Assembly: GCF_000233955.1 (NCBI RefSeq)
Contig: NZ_JH376595.1
Coordinates: 1 to 64,000 of the forward strand
DNA length: 64,000 nt
DNA from: Paraprevotella clara YIT 11840
GTDB lineage: Bacteria > Bacteroidota > Bacteroidia > Bacteroidales > Bacteroidaceae
Direction of reading: 5' to 3'
Shown here: in pieces, positions 42,901 to 52,453 of the stretch
How positions within the stretch are numbered: position 1 is the stretch's first letter
Layout of the letters: every line of letters starts with the position of its first letter
The notes under the pieces: generated by a model
Seen by the model: only the letters and a program-made list of their open reading frames with translations
The model's database searches: none
What the model was told of the DNA's origin: nothing
Program-made: the position numbers and the translations under genes

Positions 42901-44382
42901 ATGGCTAAAGAACTTAAAGATTTGACCAAAAGAAGTGAGAACTATTCTTCATGGTATAACGAATTGGTGGTGAAAGCCGATTTGGCCGAACAGTCGGATG
43001 TAAGAGGATGTATGGTGATAAAGCCTTATGGTTATGCCATTTGGGAGAAGATGCAGCGCGTATTGGATGATAAATTCAAGGAGACCGGCGTGCAAAACGC
43101 TTATTTCCCGCTGCTGATTCCTAAATCGTTTCTGAGTAAAGAAGCCGAACATGTGGAAGGATTTGCCAAGGAATGTGCCGTGGTGACGCACTATCGCTTG
43201 AAGACCAACGAGGACAAGACCGGCGTGGTGGTAGACCCGGCGGCCAAGCTCGAAGAAGAGCTGATCATCCGTCCTACTTCCGAGACTATCATTTGGAATA
43301 CTTATAAAAACTGGATTCAGAGCTACCGCGACCTGCCCATCCTCTGCAACCAATGGTGCAATGTGATGCGCTGGGAAATGCGTACCCGTCTTTTCCTCCG
43401 TACGGCCGAGTTCTTGTGGCAAGAAGGACATACGGCACATGCCACGCGTGAAGAAGCCGAGGAACGTGCCAAACTGATGTTGAAAGTGTATGCCGATTTT
43501 GCCGAACAATATATGGCCGTGCCCGTAGTGCAGGGCGTGAAGAGCGAGACGGAACGTTTTGCCGGTGCTTTGGACACTTATACCATCGAAGCCATGATGC
43601 AGGACGGGAAAGCTTTGCAGAGCGGCACGTCTCATTTCTTGGGGCAGAACTTCGGAAAGGCATTTAATGTGCAGTTTATCAATAAAGACAATAAGTTGGA
43701 ATATGCCTGGGCTACTTCCTGGGGAGTATCCACCCGTTTGATGGGCGCACTCATCATGACGCATTCCGATGACAACGGTCTGGTATTGCCGCCGAAGCTG
43801 GCTCCCATCCAAGTGGTCATTGTTCCTATATATAAGAATGCGGAACAACTGAAAGCTATCGACGAGAAAGTGGAAGGCATCGTTGCACGTCTTCGTGCAT
43901 TGGGCATTTCCGTGAAGTATGACAATGCCGACAACAAGCGTCCCGGCTTCAAGTTTGCCGATTATGAACTGAAAGGTGTGCCGGTGCGTTTGGTCATGGG
44001 AGGGCGCGATTTGGAGAACAATACGGTAGAGGTCATGCGGCGCGACACGTTGGAGAAGGAAACCCGTACGTGCGACGGCATCGAGGACTATGTGAAGACT
44101 TTGTTAGACGAAATACAAGATAACATCTACGCCAAGGCAAAATCCTATCGCGATGCGCATATTTATGAATGCGACAATTACGAGGATTTCAAGGAGCGTG
44201 TGAAGGAAGGCGGTTTCTTCCTTTGTCATTGGGACGGGACGGCTGAGACGGAGGCGAAGATCAAGGAGGACACGCAAGCCACTATCCGTTGCGTGCCGTT
44301 TGAGTTCGAGCAGACTCCGGGGGTGGATATGGTGAGCGGGAAACCGGCCAAATGCCGTGTGCTGATTGCCCGTTCGTATTAA
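42901..44382 (+). CDS. proS: Prolyl-tRNA synthetase (short, archaeal/eukaryotic-like type)
   Basis: ATG 42901 gives 493 residues, fitting the type without the bacterial editing insertion. Class II motifs: motif 2 in [32 protein letters not shown], and motif 3 in [20 protein letters not shown]. An anticodon-binding domain ([13 protein letters not shown] onwards) and a C-terminal zinc-like domain follow. It charges tRNA-Pro. A hairpin terminator follows. Confidence 0.97.
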   Translation: MAKELKDLTKRSENYSSWYNELVVKADLAEQSDVRGCMVIKPYGYAIWEKMQRVLDDKFKETGVQNAYFPLLIPKSFLSKEAEHVEGFAKECAVVTHYRLKTNEDKTGVVVDPAAKLEEELIIRPTSETIIWNTYKNWIQSYRDLPILCNQWCNVMRWEMRTRLFLRTAEFLWQEGHTAHATREEAEERAKLMLKVYADFAEQYMAVPVVQGVKSETERFAGALDTYTIEAMMQDGKALQSGTSHFLGQNFGKAFNVQFINKDNKLEYAWATSWGVSTRLMGALIMTHSDDNGLVLPPKLAPIQVVIVPIYKNAEQLKAIDEKVEGIVARLRALGISVKYDNADNKRPGFKFADYELKGVPVRLVMGGRDLENNTVEVMRRDTLEKETRTCDGIEDYVKTLLDEIQDNIYAKAKSYRDAHIYECDNYEDFKERVKEGGFFLCHWDGTAETEAKIKEDTQATIRCVPFEFEQTPGVDMVSGKPAKCRVLIARSY

Positions 44383-44413
44383 GAGCGAGATTTTTTTGTT
44401 TTCATGGTTGTTG

Positions 44414-44462
44414 GTGGCCACGGACTTTTTCTCAAGGAAAGTTCGTGGCCACTCTTGTTTGC
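44414..44462 (+). terminator. Terminator after proS
   Basis: gtggccacggacttt (44414-44428) pairs with aaagttcgtggccac (44438-44452) with one G-T pair and a nine-base loop, followed by tcttgtttgcg. Confidence 0.75.
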
Positions 44463-44541
44463 GTAGGTTTAACAGGTGATAATATTAGTTAAACGACAAG
44501 TTTTCTTCCGGAGATTTTATGGTATCCTTCATACAAATCTC

Positions 44542-44549
44542 TATCTTTG
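44542..44549 (+). promoter_or_regulatory. -7 box of the TetR/exporter operon
   Basis: TATCTTTG ends 38 bases before the regulator ATG. No clear -33 box was seen. Confidence 0.45.
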
Positions 44550-44587
44550 CTCATGAATTAACATTGTTGTTAGACATTAAAGTTGTT

Positions 44588-45202
44588 ATGAGCAAGAAAG
44601 ATAATACGGAACAAGCGATATTGCAGACGGCCGAGACAGAGTTTCTGGACAAAGGTTTTGCACTGGCCAAAACTACCGAAATCGCAAAACAGGCGGGAGT
44701 AACGCACGCCATGTTGCATTATTACTATCGCACAAAAGAAAAACTGTTCGAACGGGTTTTTCAAGAGAAAGTGGATTTGATGGCCCATTCCTTAGTGGCT
44801 ACCTTGGATGACGGAAAGCCGTTTCTGAAACAGATGGAAGATTTGATGGGGGCTCACTTCGATTTTATAGCAGAAAACCCGAAGTTGCCGTTTTTTCTTC
44901 TGAACGAGATTCATCTGAATGAAAAGCGCAGAGAGCTTTATCTTCCGGTATTGTCGAGCGCGGTGCGGAACACGTTGCAAAATGTGAAAAGACGATTGGA
45001 ACAAGCCGTGAAGCGCGGCGAGGTACGTCCCATAAGGACGGCCGACCTGATGTTTTCCATCTTCTCGCTGAATGTAATGTCTTTTGTGGGACAGTCGCTT
45101 GTCCAACAGGCATTCGATTTAGACCGGGAAGACGTGCGGCAGTTCATCTTGCAGCGACGGGCAGAGAACATTGAAATGATATTAAGCAGACTTAGGAAAT
45201 AA
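44588..45202 (+). CDS. TetR-family transcriptional regulator
   Basis: ATG 44588 starts MSKKDNTEQAILQTAETEFL; the longer frame includes the promoter. 204 residues. The N-terminal TetR helix-turn-helix is AKTTEIAKQAGVTHAMLHYY and YRTKEKLFERVF. The ligand domain is helical. First gene of an operon with TolC, adaptor, ATPase and two permeases, so it likely represses this exporter until a substrate binds. Confidence 0.93.
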   Translation: MSKKDNTEQAILQTAETEFLDKGFALAKTTEIAKQAGVTHAMLHYYYRTKEKLFERVFQEKVDLMAHSLVATLDDGKPFLKQMEDLMGAHFDFIAENPKLPFFLLNEIHLNEKRRELYLPVLSSAVRNTLQNVKRRLEQAVKRGEVRPIRTADLMFSIFSLNVMSFVGQSLVQQAFDLDREDVRQFILQRRAENIEMILSRLRK

Positions 45203-45210
45203 AGAAGGAT

Positions 45211-46464
45211 ATGAAACGGATTTTCGTATGGGCCGTAGGGATGTGTGCCGTTTGTGGGACGGTGTCGGCTCAACTGACTTTGGAAGAGTGTTACCGTGCA
45301 GCACGGGAGAATTATCCTTTGGTGCGGCAGTTCGATTTGATTGAGCGTACAAAGGATTTCACTGTGGAGAATGCGGCGAAAGGCTATTTTCCCCAACTGA
45401 GCTTTTCGGGAAAGGCTTCATACCAGTCGGACGTGACGAAGATGCCCTTTAGCATTCCGGGAGTAGAGTTCGGTTTGGACAACGACCAGTATCAACTGGT
45501 ATTGGAACTGAACCAGACGGTTTGGGACGGAGGAGTCGTACGTAACCGTAAAGAGGAGGCCCGGGCCAAATCCGATGTGCAGAAAGGACAACTGGAAGTA
45601 AACCTTTATGCGTTGAACGACCGGGTGAACCAATTATTCTTCGGCATGTTGCTCATAGACGCCCAGTTGGCACAGAACGCCTTGTTGCAAGCCCAGTTGG
45701 CACGTAACCATGGCCAGGTGAGTGCGTGCATGCAGCAAGGGGTAGCCAATCAGGCCGATTTGGATGCCGTAGCGGTGGAACAGTTGAATGCCCGGCAGAC
45801 AGAGAGTGAGCTACGTGTCAATCGTAAAGCGTATGCCGAGGTGCTGGGACTGCTGACCGGTCGGAAAGGAATTGATGCGGAACGGTTGGTCAAGCCGTCC
45901 GTCACCGTGGAGCCGTTGGAAGAAAACCGTAGGCCGGAATTATCGCTTTACGAATCGCAGCGGCAGCAGTTGTCCGTGCAGGAGAAAGGTTTGACTGCCC
46001 GTTATATGCCCAAATTGGGAGTATTCGCACAAGGGGCTTACGGCGACCCCGGACTGAATATGCTGAAGGGCGGATTCGAGCCTTATTATATAGCCGGTGT
46101 GCGGTTGAGTTGGAACATCAGCGACTTGTACACGCGGAAGAACGACAAAAGACTGTTGGCTGCAAGTCGCGACGACATCGACGTGCAGGAGGCGGTATTC
46201 CGGTTGAACAACCGTATGGAAACGGCGCAGCAGTGGCGTACGGTGGAGAAAATAGATACCTTGATGAAGAATGACGATGAGTTGATAAGGTTACGCACCA
46301 ATATCCGGAAGTCGGCCGAAGCCAAGGTCGCGAACGGCACGCTCACCGTGACGGAAATGTTGCGCGAAGTGACGGCCGAAGATCAGGCCAAGCAGACCAA
46401 GGCCTTGCACGAGATACAACGCTTGCAAGCCTTATATGATATCAAATATACGATGAATCATTAA
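45211..46464 (+). CDS. TolC-family outer membrane efflux protein
   Basis: This 417-residue protein has a signal peptide (IFVWAVGMCAVCGTVSAQ), then LTLEECYRAARENYPLVRQF and two repeats of coiled-coil hairpins with ALNDRVNQLFFGMLLIDAQL and LSWNISDLYTRKNDKRLLAA. Outer membrane channel of the YbhFSR-like exporter coded downstream. It starts eight bases after tetR. Confidence 0.92.
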   Translation: MKRIFVWAVGMCAVCGTVSAQLTLEECYRAARENYPLVRQFDLIERTKDFTVENAAKGYFPQLSFSGKASYQSDVTKMPFSIPGVEFGLDNDQYQLVLELNQTVWDGGVVRNRKEEARAKSDVQKGQLEVNLYALNDRVNQLFFGMLLIDAQLAQNALLQAQLARNHGQVSACMQQGVANQADLDAVAVEQLNARQTESELRVNRKAYAEVLGLLTGRKGIDAERLVKPSVTVEPLEENRRPELSLYESQRQQLSVQEKGLTARYMPKLGVFAQGAYGDPGLNMLKGGFEPYYIAGVRLSWNISDLYTRKNDKRLLAASRDDIDVQEAVFRLNNRMETAQQWRTVEKIDTLMKNDDELIRLRTNIRKSAEAKVANGTLTVTEMLREVTAEDQAKQTKALHEIQRLQALYDIKYTMNH

Positions 46465-46471
46465 AAACAGA

Positions 46472-47452
46472 ATGAATATGGACATTTGGAATAAGTTATG
46501 GCGGGGCGGGCTGGACAGTCCAGTCGCCGTGGGAAAGACGGGGTATGGATTCAAACGGGGAGCCCGGGACATTTGCGGCGTGGCCTTGTGGGGATTGCTT
46601 GCGGCGTGTAGCGGGACAGACACGGATTTCGACGCTACCGGAATCTTCGAATCCACGGAAGTCATCGTATCGTCCGAAGCCAACGGTAAAATCATGGCGT
46701 TGAATCTGGAAGAAGGTGATTTGTTGGAGCAGGGGCAACAAGTGGGATATGTGGATTCCATACAGCTTTACCTGAAGAAGTGCCAACTGGAAGCCCAAGT
46801 ACGTTCCATCGGTAGCCGTAGGGCGGACGTGGCCAAGCAGGTGGCGGCCACTCGGGAACAGATCGCAAAGGCCGAACTGGAAAGAAAGCGCAGCCTGAAT
46901 CTGTTGGCGCAGAATGCCGGTACACAAAAGCAGGTGGACGATGTGGAGTCGCAACTGGCCGTGCTGAAGAAGCAGTTGGAAGCCCAGTTGTCTACTTTGA
47001 ATCTCGGCAACCAAGGCGTGACGGAAGAAGGGGATGCCGCAGAGATACAGATACGGCAGATAGAAGACCAACTGGAGAAATGCCGTATCGTCAGTCCCAT
47101 TTCCGGTACGGTGCTGACGAAGTATGCGGAACGGGGCGAAGTGACGGCCCAAGGCAAACCCTTGTTCAAAGTGGCGGACATGAAGCATGTCTTTTTGCGG
47201 GCGTATGTGAGCGGCGACCAACTCTCTACAGTAAAACTGGGGCAAACGGTGAAAGTCTATGCCGATTACGGGGCGGAAGACCGCAAAGAATACAAGGGAA
47301 AAATCACGTGGATATCCGGACAGGCCGAGTTTACGCCTAAAACCATACAGACGCGTGACGAACGGGCGAATCTGGTGTACGCCGTGAAAATAGCCGTGGA
47401 AAACGACGGCTTGCTGAAGTTGGGCATGTATGGCGAAGTCAAATTCAACTAA
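46472..47452 (+). CDS. HlyD/YbhG-type membrane-fusion lipoprotein
   Basis: This 326-residue protein has an unusually long N-terminus of about 44 residues before a lipobox-like LLAAC (GVALWGLLAACSGTD). The body has the barrel-sandwich VSSEANGKIMALNLEEGDLL, a long coiled-coil hairpin (about 95-180) and RIVSPISGTVLTKYAERGEV. It links the inner membrane ABC permeases with TolC. No better start codon is seen. Confidence 0.9.
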   Translation: MNMDIWNKLWRGGLDSPVAVGKTGYGFKRGARDICGVALWGLLAACSGTDTDFDATGIFESTEVIVSSEANGKIMALNLEEGDLLEQGQQVGYVDSIQLYLKKCQLEAQVRSIGSRRADVAKQVAATREQIAKAELERKRSLNLLAQNAGTQKQVDDVESQLAVLKKQLEAQLSTLNLGNQGVTEEGDAAEIQIRQIEDQLEKCRIVSPISGTVLTKYAERGEVTAQGKPLFKVADMKHVFLRAYVSGDQLSTVKLGQTVKVYADYGAEDRKEYKGKITWISGQAEFTPKTIQTRDERANLVYAVKIAVENDGLLKLGMYGEVKFN

Positions 47453-47458
47453 GGTGTC

Positions 47459-48928
47459 ATGGAATCCATTGTGAAGGTAGAGGGCGTGTCCAAACATTAC
47501 GGCAGCGTGCAGGCTTTGGACGACGTTTCTTTCGAGGTCAGGCCCGGAGAAATCTTCGGACTGATAGGACCGGACGGAGCCGGGAAAAGCACGCTGTTCC
47601 GTATGTTGGCCACTTTGCTGTGTCCGGAGAGCGGGCGGATTACGGTGGACGGGCTGGACGTTGTGGGGGACTACCGCAAGCTGCGTGCTTGCGTCGGTTA
47701 TATGCCGGGCCGGTTTTCCCTGTATCCCGACCTGACGGTGGAGGAGAACCTGAACTTTTTTGCCACGCTGTTCGGTACGTCCGTACGTGAGAATTACCAT
47801 CTGGTGGAAGACATATACAAGCAGATCGAGCCGTTCAAAACCCGCCGAGCAGGGAAACTCTCCGGCGGGATGAAACAAAAACTGGCGTTGAGCTGTGCGT
47901 TGATTCATAAACCGGTGGTCTTGTTGTTGGATGAGCCGACCACGGGAGTCGACCCTGTCTCGCGTAAGGAATTTTGGGAAATGTTGCGGCGGCTGAAGCG
48001 GGAAGGTATCACCATCATCGTCTCTACGCCTTATCTCGACGAGATCCGGAGTTGCGACCGTATGGCATTCCTCTACGGCGGTGCGGTCAAGGGGATAGAT
48101 ACCCCCGCCGTCATGTTGGAACGGTTTGCCGACATCCTGTGTCCGCCGGGGTTGCAACGCGAACCGGCCGGAGCCCGGTCGGAATGTGCCATCGAGGTGC
48201 ACGATTTGGTGAAACGGTTCGGGACGTTCACGGCTGTAGATCACATTTCCTTTCGTGTGGGGAAGGGCGAAATCTTCGGTTTCCTCGGGGCGAACGGGGC
48301 AGGCAAGACCACAGCCATGCGCATGCTGTGCGGCCTGTCTTATCCCACGTCGGGCACGGGGCGCGTGGCCGGTTTCGACATCAACACCCAGCAGGAAGAA
48401 ATCAAGAAACATATCGGTTATATGAGTCAGAAATTCTCGTTGTACGACGACCTGAAGGTGTGGGAAAACATTCGCCTGTTTGCCGGTATCTACGGACTCT
48501 CGGACGAGGTGATAGCCCGTCGCACGGACGAAGTGCTGCATACGTTGGGACTGGAAGCGGAGCGGAACACGATGGTCAAATCGTTGCCCTTGGGGTGGAA
48601 ACAAAAGTTGGCTTTCTCCGTGGCCACGTTCCACCGTCCGGACATCGTGTTCCTCGACGAACCGACCGGAGGGGTCGACCCTAAGACGCGACGCCAGTTT
48701 TGGGAACTGATCTATCAGGCAGCCGACCAGGGTATCACCATCTTCGTCACGACGCACTATATGGATGAGGCCGAATTTTGCGGTCGCGTGTCCATCATGG
48801 TGGACGGGAAGATACGGGCATTGGATACGCCCGAAGGCTTGAAGCGTACTTTCGGCGAGAAAGACATGGACGGAGTGTTCCACCGTTTGGCCCGTGAGGC
48901 CACACGTAATGCAGAAATTTGCGGGTAA
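47459..48928 (+). CDS. Double-domain ABC transporter ATPase (YbhF-like)
   Basis: This 489-residue protein fuses two ATPase domains. Domain 1 has Walker A GPDGAGKSTLF, signature KLSGGMKQKLALSCAL and Walker B LLLDEPTTGVD. Domain 2 (from about 240) has GANGAGKTTAMR, a degenerate signature SLPLGWKQKLAFSVAT and IVFLDEPTGGVDP. The layout is that of YbhF/RbbA-type ABC-2 exporters. It powers the two permeases that follow. Confidence 0.94.
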   Translation: MESIVKVEGVSKHYGSVQALDDVSFEVRPGEIFGLIGPDGAGKSTLFRMLATLLCPESGRITVDGLDVVGDYRKLRACVGYMPGRFSLYPDLTVEENLNFFATLFGTSVRENYHLVEDIYKQIEPFKTRRAGKLSGGMKQKLALSCALIHKPVVLLLDEPTTGVDPVSRKEFWEMLRRLKREGITIIVSTPYLDEIRSCDRMAFLYGGAVKGIDTPAVMLERFADILCPPGLQREPAGARSECAIEVHDLVKRFGTFTAVDHISFRVGKGEIFGFLGANGAGKTTAMRMLCGLSYPTSGTGRVAGFDINTQQEEIKKHIGYMSQKFSLYDDLKVWENIRLFAGIYGLSDEVIARRTDEVLHTLGLEAERNTMVKSLPLGWKQKLAFSVATFHRPDIVFLDEPTGGVDPKTRRQFWELIYQAADQGITIFVTTHYMDEAEFCGRVSIMVDGKIRALDTPEGLKRTFGEKDMDGVFHRLAREATRNAEICG

Positions 48929-48987
48929 GAGAGCGCAGACCGAACTTGTTCGGTGTCTGCCGAGCGTGAGTAAATTATTCAATAAAG

Positions 48988-50076
48988 ATGAAACAGTTTT
49001 GGGCTTTTATCAAGATAGAATTTTTCCACATCTTCCGCGACCGGCGGACGATGTTGATTTTGTTGGGCATGCCGGTGTTGCAAATCATTTTGTTCGGTTT
49101 TGCCATCACCACCGAACTCAACCACAGCCGCGTGGCCGTGCTCGATCCGTCGAAAGACGCCGTCACCACGCGCATTACGGAGCGGATAGACGAAAACCGT
49201 TATTTTTCGGTCGTGAAAGAATTGTCTTCGGCCTCCGACATCGAAACCGTGTTCCGGCATGATGAAGCGGACATTGTGGTGGCCTTCACTCCGGATTTCG
49301 ATGCCAATCTGTCGACGGGAGAGGCAGGCATACAACTGGTGGTGGATGCCACGGATCCGAACACGGGCAACATGATGGCCGGTTACGTGCAGGGCATTGT
49401 CGGGCAAGCCTTGCAATCAGGGACGCAATCAAGCCCTATCGTGCAGACCCATCTCTTGTTCAATCCTCAGATGAAGAGCGCCTACAATTTCGTACCCGGC
49501 GTGATGGGGTTGATACTGATGCTGATTTGTGCGATGATGACTTCCATTTCCATTGTACGAGAGAAAGAGACCGGTACGATGGAAGTCCTGTTGGTGTCGC
49601 CCATCCGGCCTATTTTTATCATTCTGGCCAAGGCCGTACCCTACTTGGTACTTTCTTGCGTCAATCTGGCCACGATATTGCTGCTGTCGGTCTACGTGCT
49701 GCACGTGCCGGTGGAGGGAAGCCTCTGGACGCTGTCTTTCCTGAGCCTCCTTCTGATTGCGGTGGCTCTGTCTTTGGGATTGCTCATTTCATGCGTGGTA
49801 CAAAACCAAGTGGCGGCCATGATCGTGTCGGGTATGGGACTGATGATGCCTGTCATGTTGCTTTCTGGCATGATTTTTCCCATAGAGAGCATGCCAGCCG
49901 TCCTGCAGTGGATTTCCAATATCATTCCGGCAAGGTGGTACATACAGGCCGTAAAGAAGGTGATGATAGAAGGCTTGGGCATGGCCGCCGTATGGCATGA
50001 GGCATTGATACTGTCCGGCATGGCAGCCTTGCTCATCGGGCTGAGCTTAAAGAAGTTCAAGGAGCGGCTGGAATAA
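48988..50076 (+). CDS. ABC-2 type permease (YbhS-like)
   Basis: This 362-residue protein has an N-terminal helix (TMLILLGMPVLQIILFGFAI), a periplasmic domain (about 45-165) and five C-terminal helices with MTSISIVREKETGTMEVLLV and IPARWYIQAVKKVMIEG, as in the DrrB/YbhS/YbhR group. Forms a heterodimer with the next gene product. Confidence 0.93.
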   Translation: MKQFWAFIKIEFFHIFRDRRTMLILLGMPVLQIILFGFAITTELNHSRVAVLDPSKDAVTTRITERIDENRYFSVVKELSSASDIETVFRHDEADIVVAFTPDFDANLSTGEAGIQLVVDATDPNTGNMMAGYVQGIVGQALQSGTQSSPIVQTHLLFNPQMKSAYNFVPGVMGLILMLICAMMTSISIVREKETGTMEVLLVSPIRPIFIILAKAVPYLVLSCVNLATILLLSVYVLHVPVEGSLWTLSFLSLLLIAVALSLGLLISCVVQNQVAAMIVSGMGLMMPVMLLSGMIFPIESMPAVLQWISNIIPARWYIQAVKKVMIEGLGMAAVWHEALILSGMAALLIGLSLKKFKERLE

Positions 50077-50100
50077 TACGGACGTAAAAAAGGAAAACTT

Positions 50101-51192
50101 ATGGTACTGAAATATTTAATAGAAAAGGAGTTCAAGCAAATGCGGAGGAATCCCATCATTCCCCGGCTCATTTTGGTGTTTCCCTGCATGATGATGATTC
50201 TGATGCCGTGGGCTGCCAATCTTGAAATCAAGTACAACAACTTGGCTGTGGTAGACCTGGACCATTCTGCCTTGTCGCGCCGTCTGGTGGAGAAAGTGGC
50301 CTCTACGGATTATTTCAATTTAGTGGAGAACGCACCGGATTACGGCCGTGCATTGGAGAGCGTGGAGCGCGGAGAGGCGGATGTCATTCTGGAGATTCCG
50401 CGTGACTTTGCCAAATCGCTGGGCACGGGGTGCCCCGTGGAACTTCAGATTTCGGCCAATTCCATCAACGGAACCAAGGGCGGACTGGGCAGTTCTTACC
50501 TTTCTACGGTGGTAAACGATTTCGTGAATCAGGAATTGGGAGGCACGGGTATGGCCCGTTTGTCCGTACTTAACTTGTATAATCCGCATTTGAATTATAA
50601 AGTGTTCATGGTACCGGCTTTGCTCATCATGATGCTGACGTTGCTTTGCGGCTTTCTTCCTGCATTGAATATCGTGAGCGAAAAAGAGGTGGGCACGATT
50701 GAACAGTTGAACGTCACGCCGCTCAACAAGTTCGTGTTCATCCTGGCTAAATTGGTGCCTTACTGGATTGTGGGGCTGGTGGTCCTGTCCATCGGCTTGG
50801 TGTTGTCCGCCGTGCTCTACGGCATTGTGCCGTCAGGCAGTTTGTGGCTGATATATTTCTTTTCGTGCATCTACATTCTTACGATGTCGGGTTTCGGACT
50901 GATTATTTCCAATTATTCCGCCACGATGCAGCAGGCCATGTTCGTCATGTTTTTCTTCCTGATGGTATTCATCCTGATGAGCGGCCTGTTCACCCCCGTG
51001 CGCAGCATGCCGGACTGGGCGCAGTGGATAGCGGCTTTCAATCCGTTGACCTATTTTATTCAGGTCATGCGTATGATTTTCCTGAAGGGGTGCGGGCTGA
51101 CCGACTTGTGGCCGCAGTTCGGCAAGATGCTGTGTTTCATGTCGGTGTTTGCCGGAGTAGCCGTGTGGAGTTACCGGAAGACAAATGCCTGA
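50101..51192 (+). CDS. ABC-2 type permease (YbhR-like)
   Basis: This 363-residue paralog of the preceding gene shows the same topology, with PRLILVFPCMMMILMPWAAN at the start, NIVSEKEVGTIEQLNVTPLN and NPLTYFIQVMRMIFLKGCGL. Last gene of the TetR-led operon. A hairpin terminator lies 116 bases after it. The export substrate is unknown; YbhFSR-like systems handle cations and drugs. Confidence 0.93.
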   Translation: MVLKYLIEKEFKQMRRNPIIPRLILVFPCMMMILMPWAANLEIKYNNLAVVDLDHSALSRRLVEKVASTDYFNLVENAPDYGRALESVERGEADVILEIPRDFAKSLGTGCPVELQISANSINGTKGGLGSSYLSTVVNDFVNQELGGTGMARLSVLNLYNPHLNYKVFMVPALLIMMLTLLCGFLPALNIVSEKEVGTIEQLNVTPLNKFVFILAKLVPYWIVGLVVLSIGLVLSAVLYGIVPSGSLWLIYFFSCIYILTMSGFGLIISNYSATMQQAMFVMFFFLMVFILMSGLFTPVRSMPDWAQWIAAFNPLTYFIQVMRMIFLKGCGLTDLWPQFGKMLCFMSVFAGVAVWSYRKTNA

Positions 51193-51307
51193 TAGCCCGA
51201 GCCGGTCATGTATGGCGATGGATGGCCTGTCGAATGATTTACAAAACCAAGCCGTGGGGATATTTGGGCTTTAAATGGATAAATAATTGAGAAACAGTGT
51301 AATAAGT

Positions 51308-51356
51308 AACGCCTTGCAGGGGGTATGACAGTCTCTGCAAGGCGTTATTTTTTTCT
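51308..51356 (+). terminator. Terminator of the TetR/exporter operon
   Basis: A perfect 12-bp stem, aacgccttgcag (51308-51319) with ctgcaaggcgtt (51335-51346), and then attttttttc-like T run. Confidence 0.85.
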
Positions 51357-51440
51357 GCGCCAAACGATTTTTCAATCTCAGGCGAACGATTTTTCAATCT
51401 CCTGAGATTGATTTTCCGTTCTGCGGCGAACGATTCGGGC
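51357..51440. repeat. 22-bp-period intergenic repeat, copy 3 (four units)
   Basis: Cores cgatttt, cgatttt, tgatttt and cgattcg start at 51365, 51387, 51409 and 51431, exactly 22 bp apart. Units one and two share cgatttttcaatctc. The array is homologous (reverse complement) to 1299-1364 and to 32418-32460. It lies between a terminator and the fmt 3' end. Confidence 0.8.
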
Positions 51441-51461
51441 GTTGAATTTCCTTTACGGATT

Positions 51462-52442
51462 CTATAGCATGAGGAGATTTTCCGGCATGCGGAAGCCCCG
51501 CAGGAAGTCTTCTATGCGCATCCTTTTCTTGCCCGTCAGTTGGATTTCCTTCAGGCGGAGGTAGCCTCCGTCGACGGCCACTTTCAGATAGGTCTTTCCG
51601 TCGCTGACCACTTTGCCCGCCGGTTCGTGGCACACACACGGCTCTTTCTCCGTTTCGTATATTTTAAGGGTATAAACCTTGCCTATGGCTTCGTCCTTCA
51701 TCTCGCTCCAGGCTGCCGGATAAGGCGACAAGCCCCGTACGAAGTCGTACAACGGTTTGAGCGGCCGGCCTTGCCAATCCATCTTGCACGTCTCCTTGAA
51801 GATTTTGGGAGCCGGGTGCAAGGGGCCTTTCACCGCCATCTCTTCTTGCGGTATGGGGTGGATGGTATCTGTCAGTATATGGTCTACCGTCTCCACCACC
51901 AACCGGCCGCCGAGTTCCATCAGTTTGTCGTGCACCACGCCCACATTGTCGGTGTCCGCAATCGGGATGCGCACTTGTTGGATGACCTCGCCGGTGTCGA
52001 TTTCATGTTTGAGGAAGAACGTGGTGATGCCCGTTTCCGTTTCGCCGTTGATGACGGCCCAGTTGATGGGGGCGGCTCCACGGTATTGCGGCAACAACGA
52101 CGCGTGCAGGTTGAATGTGCCCATGGGAGGCATGTTCCACACCACTTCGGGCAACATGCGGAAAGCTACCACGATTTGCAGGTCGGCACGTAGGGAGCGG
52201 AGTTCTTCCACAAAGGCTTCGTCTTTCAGCTTAACCGGTTGCAAGACACGCAGGCCGTGTTCCACGGCATACTGTTTCACGGGACTGGCTTGCAGTACGT
52301 CCTGATGACGGCCCATCGGTTTGTCCGGCATGGTGACGACGCCGACCACGTTGTAACCTCCTTCCACCAAGCACTTCAGGCTCTCCACCGCAAACTCCGG
52401 CGTGCCCATATATACAATTCTCAAATCTTCTTTTTTTTTCAT
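51462..52442 (-). CDS. fmt: Methionyl-tRNA formyltransferase
   Basis: This 326-residue enzyme formylates initiator Met-tRNA from 10-formyl-THF. Motifs are IVYMGTPEFAVESLKCL, TFNLHASLLPQYRGAAPINW with the catalytic Asn/His, and HEIDTGEVI with Asp. The C-terminal domain (about 210-326) binds tRNA. Last gene of a minus-strand operon. Confidence 0.96.
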   Translation of the reverse strand: MKKKEDLRIVYMGTPEFAVESLKCLVEGGYNVVGVVTMPDKPMGRHQDVLQASPVKQYAVEHGLRVLQPVKLKDEAFVEELRSLRADLQIVVAFRMLPEVVWNMPPMGTFNLHASLLPQYRGAAPINWAVINGETETGITTFFLKHEIDTGEVIQQVRIPIADTDNVGVVHDKLMELGGRLVVETVDHILTDTIHPIPQEEMAVKGPLHPAPKIFKETCKMDWQGRPLKPLYDFVRGLSPYPAAWSEMKDEAIGKVYTLKIYETEKEPCVCHEPAGKVVSDGKTYLKVAVDGGYLRLKEIQLTGKKRMRIEDFLRGFRMPENLLML

Positions 52443-52453
52443 GTCTTTAGTTT

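Noticed and set aside
42949-43848. Open frame of 299 codons on the minus strand
   Set aside because: It is antisense to proS, which has all class II motifs; no domain is visible in the shadow.
46496-48982. Long open frame (828 codons) on the minus strand
   Set aside because: It lies opposite the adaptor and double ATPase genes, whose motifs are clear. Its own sequence is rich in His, Arg and Pro with no domain, as expected for a shadow frame.
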